Shown: positions 52,435 to 61,296, counted from the first letter of the stretch. The stretch: DNA of 64,000 bases from Pseudarthrobacter sp. fls2-241-R2A-127 (GCF_030209355.1 NZ_JARVSF010000015.1:94605-158604), one strand, 5' to 3'. Numbers and translations are program-made. Notes: a model not told the origin generated them from the letters alone.

Positions 52435-53775
52435 TCACAGGCTCATCTTGGCATGAACGGGGCGACTCGCAATCAACCTAGGGAAAGGAACCGTTGATGT
52501 TTTTTGCAGTCTCGGCGCGGAGGTGACGTTCGGCTCATCAATTCGACTGGGTTTTAGCGGACCTGCGGCTCGCTCAGTCAGCCATTGTCGGTAGGTCATA
52601 GCGAGGCCGTCGTTACGGATGTGCCCGCGTTCCAAGCGCGAAATGATAGATACCCATTGACCGAGTTCGCCGGCAACGGTGGTGATGGTGAGGCCGAGTT
52701 CGGTCCGTATGCGGCGGAGGTCGGAGTTGTCTGGTGCCGGCCGGGGGTTGATGATCTGGCGGTAGATTTCCCTGGCTGCGTAGCGTTTGAGGCAGCGCAT
52801 GACTTCGCGTTTACTCTTGCCTTCGGACGTGCGTTTAGCCACGTAATCCTTGGTCCGCTGGCACGAGCCCATGCGGACCAGGACTACCTGGTGCAGGGCG
52901 TTGTTGGCGTTGCGGTCGCCGCCCCTGCTGAGTCGGTGGCGGGTTGTCTTGCCTGATGAGGCTGGTACCGCGGCGACCCCGACGAGCGAAGCGAACTGGG
53001 CTTCGTTTCCGAGACGGTCCGGGTTGTCCCCGAAGGTGATCAACAATTGGCTGGCTACTTCGGTTCCGACTCCGGGGAGGTCACAGAGCATCGGAGCGTA
53101 GCTGTCGAGAATTTCCTTGAGCGCTGCATCCGCAGCCTCGATTTCCGTTCCCAGTGCTTGGCAGCGTGTTGCCAACGCCTTGAGCGTCATAAGCGTGACG
53201 TACTCGGGGTCAGCCATATGTCCGGAAGGTCTCGTGCGTTGCAGGGCAGTAATCAGCGCGGAGGTGGCTAATGCCCGGTATTTCGCCCGGACTTTCTCCG
53301 GGGCCGATACGAGGAGCGCCTTGATTTGGTTGATGGCCGCGGTGCGGGCCTTGATCGCTGAGGCGCGCCCGGAACGTAGGATCCGGAGGCATTCCACGGG
53401 GCCGTCTTTGTCCTTCGGGATCGCCTTCGTCCGCCCCTCGAGCACCGACTTGGCGGCCTGGTAGGCATCCAGCGGGTCTGACTTCCCCTTGAGCCGGCGG
53501 GCGGCCCGGTTCGGGCGGTTCACCTCCAAAACGCTAAGCCCTTCACCCCGAAGGGTTCGGGCGAGTTCGGCGCCATAGGATCCGGTTCCTTCGACACCAA
53601 CGGCTATCACTGTGCCGTAGGAGGTGATGAAGTCGATGATTTTCCGGTATCCGGATCCCACGGTCAGGAACTCCTTGTCCGCGAGGGGTTTACCGTGTTC
53701 GTTGATGACGGCTACGTGGTGTGTGTCGGCGTGGGTGTCGATACCCGCGATTACTTTCGTTGGTTCGCTTGCCAA
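52435..53775 (-). CDS. IS110 family transposase with C-terminal XRE HTH
   Basis: 446 aa from TTG 53775. RuvC-like DEDD catalytic domain: Asp in IAGIDTHADTHH, Glu in VGVEGTGSYG, Asp pair in KSDPLDAYQAAK. The C-terminal Tnp20 domain has LPGVGTEVASQLLITFGDN and the nucleophilic serine region VAAVPASSGKTTRHRLSRGG. An extra HTH follows (LRRIRTELGLTITTVAGELG then ISRLERGHIR), seen in many actinobacterial IS110 proteins. The last 40 residues after a repeat at 52552-52564 may be read from flanking DNA. Confidence 0.93.
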   Translation of the reverse strand: MASEPTKVIAGIDTHADTHHVAVINEHGKPLADKEFLTVGSGYRKIIDFITSYGTVIAVGVEGTGSYGAELARTLRGEGLSVLEVNRPNRAARRLKGKSDPLDAYQAAKSVLEGRTKAIPKDKDGPVECLRILRSGRASAIKARTAAINQIKALLVSAPEKVRAKYRALATSALITALQRTRPSGHMADPEYVTLMTLKALATRCQALGTEIEAADAALKEILDSYAPMLCDLPGVGTEVASQLLITFGDNPDRLGNEAQFASLVGVAAVPASSGKTTRHRLSRGGDRNANNALHQVVLVRMGSCQRTKDYVAKRTSEGKSKREVMRCLKRYAAREIYRQIINPRPAPDNSDLRRIRTELGLTITTVAGELGQWVSIISRLERGHIRNDGLAMTYRQWLTERAAGPLKPSRIDEPNVTSAPRLQKTSTVPFPRLIASRPVHAKMSL

Positions 53776-54270
53776 GATGGAATTTGCCCCTCAGTCGCGT
53801 CGAGTGCTGATTGATCGGGCGCGGGCCAGGTGGGCAGACAAAACGGTAATGGGACTGGTCGTATCAGGCTCCTATGAGGTCATGTCCGCCTGGCTCGACA
53901 CCCCTTTTAGCGGACCTTGAGCCGGCGGACAGATCGTCGGGAAGACAGTGCCGCCTGGTACGTCAATTTTTGGCTGGGTCACGCCGGCTCAAGGACTGTT
54001 CCAGTATTACCGTTTTTGGCTGCTGTCCTTATGTTGTTACAGGGTTCAGTTCCTCGGCCGTTGTAGGGTCGTGGCTACCCAGGGGAGGAGGGTATGGCTT
54101 TGGTTGCTGTGCCGGGCATTTTTGTGACGGCTTCGAAGGATTGGCCGCCCGCCACCCCGCGATGACCCGACCGCTGATTGAGAGACGCGACATGATCGCC
54201 GGATAAGGACACGACGGCGCGGTTATCTGCTGGGCCCTTACCCAATTCGACAGACTGGAGGCTGTTCTTG
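53776..54270. other. IS110 left-end noncoding region, candidate bridge RNA DNA
   Basis: 495 bp between two divergent IS110-type transposases. TTTTAGCGGACCT at 53905-53917 is identical to 52552-52564 near the transposase 3' end. A perfect 13-bp inverted repeat, CCTTGAGCCGGCG (53915-53927) and CGCCGGCTCAAGG (53982-53994), follows. IS110 elements encode a bridge RNA in the noncoding end upstream of the transposase; this region fits by position. No protein gene is supported. Confidence 0.5.
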
Positions 54271-55465
54271 GTGCAACTATGGGCCGGTATCGACGCCGGG
54301 CAAAGCCCATCATCACTGCGTTGTGATTGACGCCGACGGAAGCCGGCTGCTTTCCCAACGAGTCCCCAACGACGAACCCGCCCTGTTCCAACTCCTCGCT
54401 GGCGTGCTCGAGCTAGCGGACGGTGACGAGGTGGTGTGGGCGACCGATCTAAACCATGGTGGACCGGCGCTGTTGATAGCCCTGCTCGTCGGTCACGGTC
54501 AGAAGATCCTCTACATCCCCGGCCGGACAGTGCACCATGCCTCCAAGATTTACAGCGGCGACGGCAAGACAGATGCCAAAGACGCTGCCGTTATCGCCGA
54601 TCAGGCCCGGATGCGAACTGACCTGCAACCGTTACGTGCAGGGGATGAGATCAGCACCGGCCTGCGGCTCCTGACCGCCAGGCGTGCCGATAAGTCCGCG
54701 GACAGGGTAAGGGCGATCAACCGTCTCCAGGCCCAACTGCTGGAATACTTTCCCGCACTGGAACGGGCCTTCGACTACAGCCGCTCCAAAGCCGCCCTAC
54801 TGCTGCTGACCAAGCACCGCACGCCGGACGGGATCCGCCGCACCGGTCAGGCCAGGATCCACGCTTGGCTGAAGAAGCGCGGCGCCCGTTCCTCGGCGGC
54901 AGTCGCCGTGGCAGCTTTTGAGGCTGCGAAATCCCAGCACACGACGGTTCCTGCCCAGCACATGGGGGAGGGGATCGTCGCCGCACTCGCCCGGGAAATC
55001 CTCACCTTGAACGAGGAACTGGCCGAACTCGATGCGATGATCCGTGAGAAAGTCGCGGAGCACAAGTACACCGAGGTGCTGTTGAGCATGCCCGGATTCG
55101 GACCCGTCCTCGCCGCCGAATTCCTCGGTGCCACCGGCGGCGACCTCACCGTCTTCCAGTCCGCCGACCGATTCGCGGGCGTTGTCGGACTGGCCCCTGC
55201 ACCCCGGGACTCAGGGAGAATCAGCGGCAATCACCACCGGCCCAGACGTTACGACCGCCGGCTCCTCCGCGTCTTCTACCTTTCCGGCCTCTCGGCACTG
55301 AAGTCATGCCCCGCTTCGCGTGGCTATTACGACCGAAAACGTGCGGAAGGGAAATCCCACATCCAAGCAATGCTGTCGCTTGCCCGACGGCGGCTCAATG
55401 TCCTCTGGGCCATGCTCAGGGATGGTGCCCCTTACTCCCCAGTGCCGGTATCTGTAGCGAGCTAA
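54271..55465 (+). pseudogene. IS110 family transposase with N-terminal frameshift
   Basis: GTG 54271 (GGAGG upstream) opens VQLWAGIDAG in frame 1. An extra G in GGG 54298-54300 shifts the frame; the rest, GKAHHHCVVIDADGSRLL onwards, continues in the next frame to 55465. Catalytic Asp (GIDAG), the Asp pair in DGKTDAKDAAVI, and the Ser region PRDSGRISGN are otherwise kept. Single-base nature suggests recent inactivation or a sequence error. It differs in sequence from the 52435 transposase. Confidence 0.85.
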
Positions 55466-55652
55466 GCCGCCAGTCTTGGTGAAATGAAGACCCTATCGGG
55501 GGGGCGTTTTGTTCCGCTTCTGGTCCAAAATGACACCACCCCACGTGCGTGTGGAAGGACAACCGCGGACCAGCTGGTTGACAGTCATCCTGAGCAATGC
55601 TTAGAATTATGAGCAGAGCCAAAATATGGCTAACAGTGGACGAGGAGACATG

Positions 55653-55925
55653 ATGAAAACTTCACTAGAGGGGCTAAGCCCCAACACACGGCCCCAGAAG
55701 CAAGTTGAGGTAAAAATCGACGGAGAGGATACTCTCCTCCCGAACAGCGAGATCACTCCTAACGAAATTCTTTGTCTCGTGGGCCTTGATCCATCGAGCC
55801 ATTATCTTGTTGAAGTGCAAGGTCGGCATCAGAATTCGTACCAGGGTGCAGGCGACGAAATCATTCGGGTCCACAACAACCAGGTCTTCATCAGCCTCTC
55901 CACCGGCCCCACCCCGACCTCATGA
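55653..55925 (+). CDS. Ubiquitin-like beta-grasp protein (single multiubiquitin-type domain)
   Basis: 90 aa from ATG 55653, 5 nt after AGGAG (ATG 55650 is too close). The core reads KQVEVKIDGEDTLLPNSEIT, PNEILCLVGL, HYLVEVQGRHQN and GDEIIRVHNNQVFISLSTG, the strand-helix-strand order of bacterial multiubiquitin domains. It has one copy, not several. The C-terminus is STGPTPTS, so no terminal diglycine; processing by the JAB domain encoded downstream after the single Gly is possible (inference). The stop overlaps the E2-like start by 4 bp. The following E2- and JAB-E1-type genes strongly support a ubiquitin-like modifier role. Confidence 0.8.
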   Translation: MKTSLEGLSPNTRPQKQVEVKIDGEDTLLPNSEITPNEILCLVGLDPSSHYLVEVQGRHQNSYQGAGDEIIRVHNNQVFISLSTGPTPTS

Positions 55926-56269
55926 CCGGGCCGGAAGAGTTTGCTCGCCAGGCCGAAGCTCTCGGGCTGGCGGAAGTTCGGGTAGAAGAAGGCTGGCTTT
56001 TTTTCGAGTTGCCAATCCATGCTGGAAAGCACGCGGGTGAGAGCCGACGAATCGCGGCTCAAGTTCCAGTGGACTTCCCTGACACGCCACCTCCCGGGCC
56101 GCATGTCAGCCCTGCCACCACGCATCCGGCGGGTGCAGTTCACGCATCGCCTCTCGGCTCAGATTGGGTTTATTGGAGCAGGCCCGTGCAGGCTTGGCCA
56201 GCTGACCGGTCAGTCAAGGCATGGGTCAGGCATGTTCGAAGCGTCTTTGCGCAGGTGACTGATGCGTAG
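55922..56269 (+). CDS. E2-like (UBC-fold) protein without cysteine
   Basis: 115 aa. Matches the pattern of prokaryotic E2 family E: helix, strand WLFFELPIHAGKH, strand RRIAAQVPVDFPDTPPPGPH (the FP-x-x-PP turn of UBC folds), then SDWVYWSRPVQAWPADRSVK and a C-terminal helix VRHVRSVFAQV. No cysteine occurs anywhere, so it cannot form a normal E2 thioester. It may be a scaffold or present the modifier through conserved histidines. Starts inside the modifier stop and ends 8 bp into the JAB-E1 gene. Confidence 0.75.
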   Translation: MTGPEEFARQAEALGLAEVRVEEGWLFFELPIHAGKHAGESRRIAAQVPVDFPDTPPPGPHVSPATTHPAGAVHASPLGSDWVYWSRPVQAWPADRSVKAWVRHVRSVFAQVTDA

Positions 56270-57674
56270 TTTTAGCGCAGCATTCACGGCCGGCATCCAC
56301 ACGGCGCTTCTGACGCATCTCACCCGTGATGACGGTGACGAGGATCTGACGTTCGTCGTCTGGAAGCCCTCTGTTGGCGCTGGCCGTGAGACTGCGATCC
56401 TCACCGACCTCGTTCTTCCTCTATCCGGGGACCGCCAGGTGCACGGAAACGTTTCCTTTCAGTCTCAGTACTTTCTACGGGCGTGTAACGTTGCTGCCGA
56501 TATCGGCGGCGGAATTGCACTGATACACTCCCATCCCGGAGCTCGTAGCTGGCCGAAATTGAGTAGCGATGACTTCAATGCAGAGGCAGGACACGCAGCT
56601 CAGGCTCTCGCGCTTACCGGCCACCCGCTGGTTGGCCTAACACTGGCCGGCGGCAGCAAAGAGTACAGTGCGCGGATCTGGCGACGCGCGGAAGAACGCC
56701 GATGGGAGCCGCAGTGGGCGGACAAAGTCCGTGTGATTGGAGATCGCCTAGAGGTCTCAATGCCCAAGGGCCCCGAGAGGTATTCACAGCGGTATCAACG
56801 CCGCACGATTGATTCGTGGGGGACCGGTGTTCAGCAGACCATCGGATCCCTGCGCGTCGGTGTCGTAGGGGCAGGGAGTGTTGGGTCCCAGATAGTTGAG
56901 GCACTCGCCCGTACGGGTTTCGGGGATCTTGTGATTCTTGATTACGATTCCGTTGAGAACCATAACCTCGATCGGATCCTCAATGCGACGGTGGAGCACG
57001 CCAATGGTGCGGCGCCAAAAGCCGAGGTAGCAGCGGCAGCAGCTAAGATGCATGCCACGCATCCGAACTTCAACGCAGCATGGAGTGAAGCCAGCGCAAT
57101 CGAGGCCCGCGGCATCGAGTTGCTTAAGGATTGTGACTTAATCTTCTCGTGCGTTGACCGGCCGGCCGGCCGCGCGGCACTGAACGCCCTCGCCTACGCG
57201 CACCTGATTCCAGTCATAGATGGTGGCGTTCTCGTGAGCCCAGGACGAAATATGATGCGAGGTGCCGAGTGGCGGGCGCACGTGGCTGCTCCGGGGCGCC
57301 GGTGCCTGGAGTGCTTGGGGCAATTTGATCCCGGACTGGTCCAAGCAGACCGGGACGGGCTGCTCGCTGACCCCAGTTATATTGATCAGCTGCCCGACGA
57401 TAGTCCGCTGAAGCGGAATGAGAATGTGTTTGCATTTTCGGCGGCGGTGTCTGCACAGCAGGTTCTTGCCGCCTTGCGGATGATCGTCGCACCAGCTGGA
57501 GTTGGCGATATCGGTGCGCAGACGTTCCACTTCGCTAGTGGCACCGTGGACCTGGACACCAGGGGGTGCGAGCCGGGCTGCCTCTACCAGGGAATGACTG
57601 CAGCAGCGGACGGCGGAGGACGCCCGACAGTTCACAGGCATGTTTCCGCTGAACTATCGCGAGCAGAACGTTGA
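56262..57674 (+). CDS. JAB protease - E1 (ThiF) fusion of the Ub-like system
   Basis: 470 aa. Residues 1-150 are a JAMM/JAB metalloprotease: ALIHSHPGARSWPKLSSDD gives His89, His91 and Ser101-x-x-Asp104. Residues 190-445 form a ThiF/E1 adenylation domain: nucleotide loop VGVVGAGSVGSQ (199-210), VILDYDSVENHNLDR, and FSCVDRPAGR (296-304). Cys348/Cys351 (RRCLECLG) and Cys436/Cys440 (GCEPGC) are the likely zinc pair. It would mature and activate the modifier at 55653. The order modifier, E2-like, JAB-E1 is that of predicted bacterial ubiquitin-like operons. An ISL3 remnant begins about 10 bp after the stop. Confidence 0.9.
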   Translation: MRSFSAAFTAGIHTALLTHLTRDDGDEDLTFVVWKPSVGAGRETAILTDLVLPLSGDRQVHGNVSFQSQYFLRACNVAADIGGGIALIHSHPGARSWPKLSSDDFNAEAGHAAQALALTGHPLVGLTLAGGSKEYSARIWRRAEERRWEPQWADKVRVIGDRLEVSMPKGPERYSQRYQRRTIDSWGTGVQQTIGSLRVGVVGAGSVGSQIVEALARTGFGDLVILDYDSVENHNLDRILNATVEHANGAAPKAEVAAAAAKMHATHPNFNAAWSEASAIEARGIELLKDCDLIFSCVDRPAGRAALNALAYAHLIPVIDGGVLVSPGRNMMRGAEWRAHVAAPGRRCLECLGQFDPGLVQADRDGLLADPSYIDQLPDDSPLKRNENVFAFSAAVSAQQVLAALRMIVAPAGVGDIGAQTFHFASGTVDLDTRGCEPGCLYQGMTAAADGGGRPTVHRHVSAELSRAER

Positions 57675-57684
57675 AGGCTTAACC

Positions 57685-58711
57685 GGCTCTTCCACTTTTG
57701 CGTGGCGGCAGGTGTTCAGCAGGCTTGTTGGGCCGGGGTGTACAACGGTAACCAGGTCAGCGGTTTCCGGTACTTCCAGGCGGATCTGTGGCCCGGCCGC
57801 GCCTGCCGTGCAGGTCGTGGGCGCGGCGCCGACGGACTTCGGTGACCATTTGGTTCGCCAGGTCAGCACATGCCAGTGGTCCACGGTAATTGCCGCCTTG
57901 GGTGCGTATGTCAAAGTAATTCAGGACCACGAGGACGGCCTGATCCGCCACCGCCTCGGCCGGGCACGGATACAGTCCCGGACCGCCTGACCGCGGCGGC
58001 CGTCCACAATGTCCAGGATCGCCCCGTTATCCAAGCCGGTGAACACGATCGACCAGGGCTCGACCCTGGTGATCTTGCCGGCATCATCTTTGAGAAACCG
58101 GACCGACCGGAAGCCGTGTTCATCAACGCCCAGACGGCGGACGAGTCGTCGGTCCACGCCTCCCCACAGGACTGCGACGTCGGCAGTGACGCGCATGACG
58201 GTCGTCCAGGAAACGCCGGCGGCCGCAGCGACCCGGGGGACGGCACGGAGCTTGGTGGACAGCCCGGTGACGATGCCGGCCACCTGCCTGCTGGTCAGGC
58301 GTGAACGCAGCGGAATCTCGTCAGTGGTCTGCACGAAGGACCGCCTCGGACACTCCGATTCCGAGCACGCCAGCCGCCGCTTCCCTGACATGGACTTCCG
58401 CGGTGCACCGCCGCCCTGGATGTCTCGGACGCGCTGGACCGGGCGGGCCTGGATCCGGGAAGACAGGACGCCGCAGTTCGGGCAGGCGCCTTCCCGTTCG
58501 ACGGGCTCGACCAGCACAGTGCGGGTGTCGCCGGAACGCTCGGCAGAGAGCACAACATGGCCCTCCAAAAAATTAAACAGAATCGACGCGGCCTCGCACG
58601 TCTGCGCAATCTGTAACAAGGCTCGTAGTCCTCAGCAATAGATGTCTCGACAACACCTATGCTCGCGGGGCTACGAGCCCCTTCATTTGAAGGACACCAC
58701 GCCAAAAGTTG
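57685..58711. mobile_element. Internally deleted ISL3 family element
   Basis: Left end GGCTCTTCCACTTTTGCGTGG at 57685 and right end CCACGCCAAAAGTTG at 58697-58711 read as imperfect inverted repeats (ACTTTTG-CGTGG core), as in ISL3 elements. About 1.03 kb, shorter than the usual 1.3-1.5 kb. It carries a broken transposase and abuts the JAB-E1 gene. Confidence 0.6.
57757..58619 (-). pseudogene. ISL3 family transposase, truncated and frameshifted
   Basis: The N-terminal 225 residues (from ATG 58619) are clear: zinc-like GACPNCGVL and KRRLACSESECPRRSF, DEIPLRSRLTSRQVAGIVTG, AAAGVSWTTVMR, and the first catalytic Asp region LGVDEHGFRS. After about 57930 the frame breaks; ANQMVTEVRRRRAHDLHGRR continues in another frame. 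Most of the C-terminal catalytic half is missing. Inactive. Confidence 0.8.
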
Positions 58712-58784
58712 ATGCGCCGCTTAACCCACGGACTCCGCACCGATGAGCCAAATAACTTGGCACATGGAGGAAGAACCTCTGGAA

Positions 58785-60275
58785 TTATTCGCCAGTGGTT
58801 GAGCGTGCATCCCGATCGCTGAGGTATGGAGCGATGGAGGCAAGCTTAACCTGCCGAACAGTCTCGTGGTCGAACGCCTGACTTATGGCCATAGATTCCA
58901 CGTGTGCACACAGAACGCCTGTAAGAGCGAGCCGCTCCGGCGACGCGTGGGTTGCGTCCAAAATGATCTCCCCGAGAACACTGGGTTGGGAGTTTCTCCT
59001 AGCAGTGCGGTCGATCGCTTCAATGACCCAAATATATTTCGGCATATGGGTGGTCCGATAAAGCAGCATCAGGTCCGGGTCGAGACCACGAAGGGGCAGC
59101 CGCTTCTTGTAGTCATTCGAGGCTACGGCATAGGTCTGGTAAGCCATCTCGTCTACAGCCATCGCCTGGGCAGCACGGCCAGCCGTTCCATCCGGGGCTA
59201 AAGACCACTGTTTGGTCGCGATCTCCAACCAAGCTGCACCAGTCGCCTCAGCGCGCTCAGCATCGATGTTCATCCGCGGCATGAGAGGCGTCAGGATAAA
59301 CTTCCACGGCCGGTGTGCCTCATCGGGCTCGTTCCACGGATCATCGACAGGGATGTAAGGGCCGCGTGCGTCGTCGTGGCGCCAAAGCGTCAGTCGGCCG
59401 TGTCCACGACTTGGAGTGCGGTCCCAAGCCACGACAACCCATGCATGCGAGTTAGAGACGACTATGGGCGGTAGATCCGAGTTCACGTAACGGCACAAGA
59501 CCCCGTACAAACTTGTGCTCCCAGCTGCCGGACGTACGTTCGGTCCCGAATCATTCGCCGGCTCTAGCATTCCAGTCGGGAGTCCAAGACGATCGAGCGC
59601 GTTGAGCATCTGCGATGGAGACAACCCGTCGGAGGGCATTTGTCGTCCCACCACTACACCACCAGTCGCAGCATCTCGTACCTCGCTGGGTGTTCGCTTC
59701 GGCAGCCCGTGTCGCAAACTCGCATGGCGCAAAACCATCCAAATCGAGGCGTGGGCGCACCGCAGGTACTGCGCGTCCTGACTGATGAAGGGCATGGCCG
59801 TGACCGTCAGCTCGAAACCAAAGAGGTTTACCCTTTCTGGTACTCCTGCAACCGAAGCTGCCTTAAGTTCGGGCGGAGCCTGGATCATGGTTCGTCCCAC
59901 TGGAGTTCCTGGCAGGGGGCGCATTACCGAATACCCGCGGTATGCCTCCTTGTGATCGTTTAGATCACCGAAGTCCGGTGGAACCTGAGCAGCAAAGAAG
60001 TGCAGTCGGTGACAGACGGAGGGATAGCGGCGAAACGTGGATCCGTAGAAATTAGAGTGTTCGCTGCGCCAGTCGCTATCAATGTATCGCTTCTCAACGA
60101 CAACCGACTGCACTCCGTGAGCTTCGGCGATCTCGATTATGCGTTCTAGCGGCAAGGAAGGCGTCGACGGCGCCGTGTAGTTGGATCGGATGGCATCCCA
60201 TCCGGCTGGAGCCCCGACGTCGACCACTTCACCAGGGTCGTCGTCGGGGCTCCATTGGTCGAACGCCAGCGACAT
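58785..60275 (-). CDS. Papain/C39-like cysteine peptidase
   Basis: 496 aa, no signal peptide. In the centre the motif QYLRCAHASIWMVLRHA places a candidate catalytic Cys173 with Gln166/169 upstream; NSHAWVVVAWDR holds His278, and IPVDDPWNEP holds Asp311/312. This Cys-His-Asp order and spacing fit papain-like C39 peptidases. The N-terminal 160 residues (with RGYSVMRPLPGTPVGRTM) and C-terminal 170 residues are unfamiliar. It is the third gene of a leftward XRE/small protein/peptidase operon. A role in toxin or defence-type regulation is inferred from the setting; the substrate is unknown. Confidence 0.65.
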   Translation of the reverse strand: MSLAFDQWSPDDDPGEVVDVGAPAGWDAIRSNYTAPSTPSLPLERIIEIAEAHGVQSVVVEKRYIDSDWRSEHSNFYGSTFRRYPSVCHRLHFFAAQVPPDFGDLNDHKEAYRGYSVMRPLPGTPVGRTMIQAPPELKAASVAGVPERVNLFGFELTVTAMPFISQDAQYLRCAHASIWMVLRHASLRHGLPKRTPSEVRDAATGGVVVGRQMPSDGLSPSQMLNALDRLGLPTGMLEPANDSGPNVRPAAGSTSLYGVLCRYVNSDLPPIVVSNSHAWVVVAWDRTPSRGHGRLTLWRHDDARGPYIPVDDPWNEPDEAHRPWKFILTPLMPRMNIDAERAEATGAAWLEIATKQWSLAPDGTAGRAAQAMAVDEMAYQTYAVASNDYKKRLPLRGLDPDLMLLYRTTHMPKYIWVIEAIDRTARRNSQPSVLGEIILDATHASPERLALTGVLCAHVESMAISQAFDHETVRQVKLASIAPYLSDRDARSTTGE

Positions 60276-60316
60276 TCAGTTCGCTCCTTGTGTTCTATTT
60301 TTATAGAGAGTGCAAA

Positions 60317-60490
60317 TCAATGGATACGGACGCTTGCTTCCTCGTTTTCGGCGTTTCGCTCTGACTCCTTGATATCGCGCATACGCCTCTCCCACTCGAC
60401 GACGACGTCGCGGGACTGTTCAAAATTAAGTAACTCGGCAAGGGTTGTCTGGACTGTCAGGCCCGGCCGAGCGATTGATTGCGTGGACAT
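60317..60490 (-). CDS. Small protein of the peptidase operon
   Basis: 57 aa from ATG 60490, with GGAGG upstream. Helical: TTLAELLNFEQSRDVVVEWE and RRMRDIKESERNAENEEA. No signal or membrane segment. Too short to assign; it may be an adaptor or substrate of the peptidase. It sits 42 bp before the peptidase gene and 90 bp after the HTH gene. Confidence 0.6.
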   Translation of the reverse strand: MSTQSIARPGLTVQTTLAELLNFEQSRDVVVEWERRMRDIKESERNAENEEASVRIH

Positions 60491-60579
60491 ACTCGCTCCT
60501 CCTGTTGATGGAAGGATACAAGTGTGGTCTGACATTCTAGGGACCACAGCTTGCAACCCAATGGTCGCGGACTGTCATG

Positions 60580-60936
60580 CTAACGCTGTGACTTCAGAAA
60601 GGCGAGAAAGTCCATGACTTGTTTCGTCTCCTGTTCAGTGAGGTCGTTGAGTGCGCTTGCTGGAACGCCAGCGATCCTTGTGACGTGGGATTCGGGCGGA
60701 ACTAGACCTGAATCCGATGGGAGGCCTGCAATTCGAAGAATCTCCGAATATTCAACCCCATACACACGAGCCAACTCAAAAAGAATCTTCGTAGAAGGAA
60801 CTTTGATCAAGCCGCTCTCAATTTGGCTCAGGTAGCCGTTTTTGACGACCCCCCCGGACAGCTCTTCAACCCGTCGAAGTGTGTACCCTACTGCTTTTCG
60901 AGCAGCACGAAGATACTTGCCGAGATCAGTGTCCAT
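60580..60936 (-). CDS. XRE family HTH regulator
   Basis: 118 aa from ATG 60936. [23 protein letters not shown] then [20 protein letters not shown], followed by [20 protein letters not shown]. The C-terminal half [19 protein letters not shown] is a helix that may form a dimer or bind a partner. First gene of the operon, so a probable autoregulator. XRE-plus-peptidase pairs recall XRE-ImmA systems, but the peptidase type differs. Confidence 0.85.
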   Translation of the reverse strand: MDTDLGKYLRAARKAVGYTLRRVEELSGGVVKNGYLSQIESGLIKVPSTKILFELARVYGVEYSEILRIAGLPSDSGLVPPESHVTRIAGVPASALNDLTEQETKQVMDFLAFLKSQR

Positions 60937-61084
60937 TTGTAAAGAATAGCAAGTGTTGCTCAGAATAACTAGCAGACGTAGAAGTGCAGACTCATCCATG
61001 GATGCTGAATCCCGGGTAGCCGTGGCAGCCGCTCTCATCTCTGCTTTCGGTTTGGTCCGTGGTGAGCTTCATCAAAGTCGCCGA

Positions 61085-61256
61085 GTCTCGAAGGAGGCCC
61101 AGTAACCTACGCGAGTCCTGTGTAAAGCATCTCGGCTCGTCTCGGAAAGGGACAGCTTTTCGAGACAGTCCATTGGCCTCGTCTGGCGTCAGGCAAGTCG
61201 TTGGAAACACTGCCCTGCCCGCGTCTCGTAAAGCCGTCTCACTACAATTCGTCTCG
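61085..61256 (+). repeat. GTCTCG repeat cluster: candidate res site
   Basis: GTCTCG/CGAGAC occurs at 61085-61090, 61139-61144, 61161-61166 (inverted), 61223-61228 and 61251-61256, plus GTCTCA at 61236. Spacings of 22-62 bp in front of a serine recombinase resemble res subsites. This fills the otherwise gene-free 60937-61296. Confidence 0.6.
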
Positions 61257-61296
61257 CTGCGGCCACGCTTGGGGCTTTTCAAGTCAGAATTGCTTT

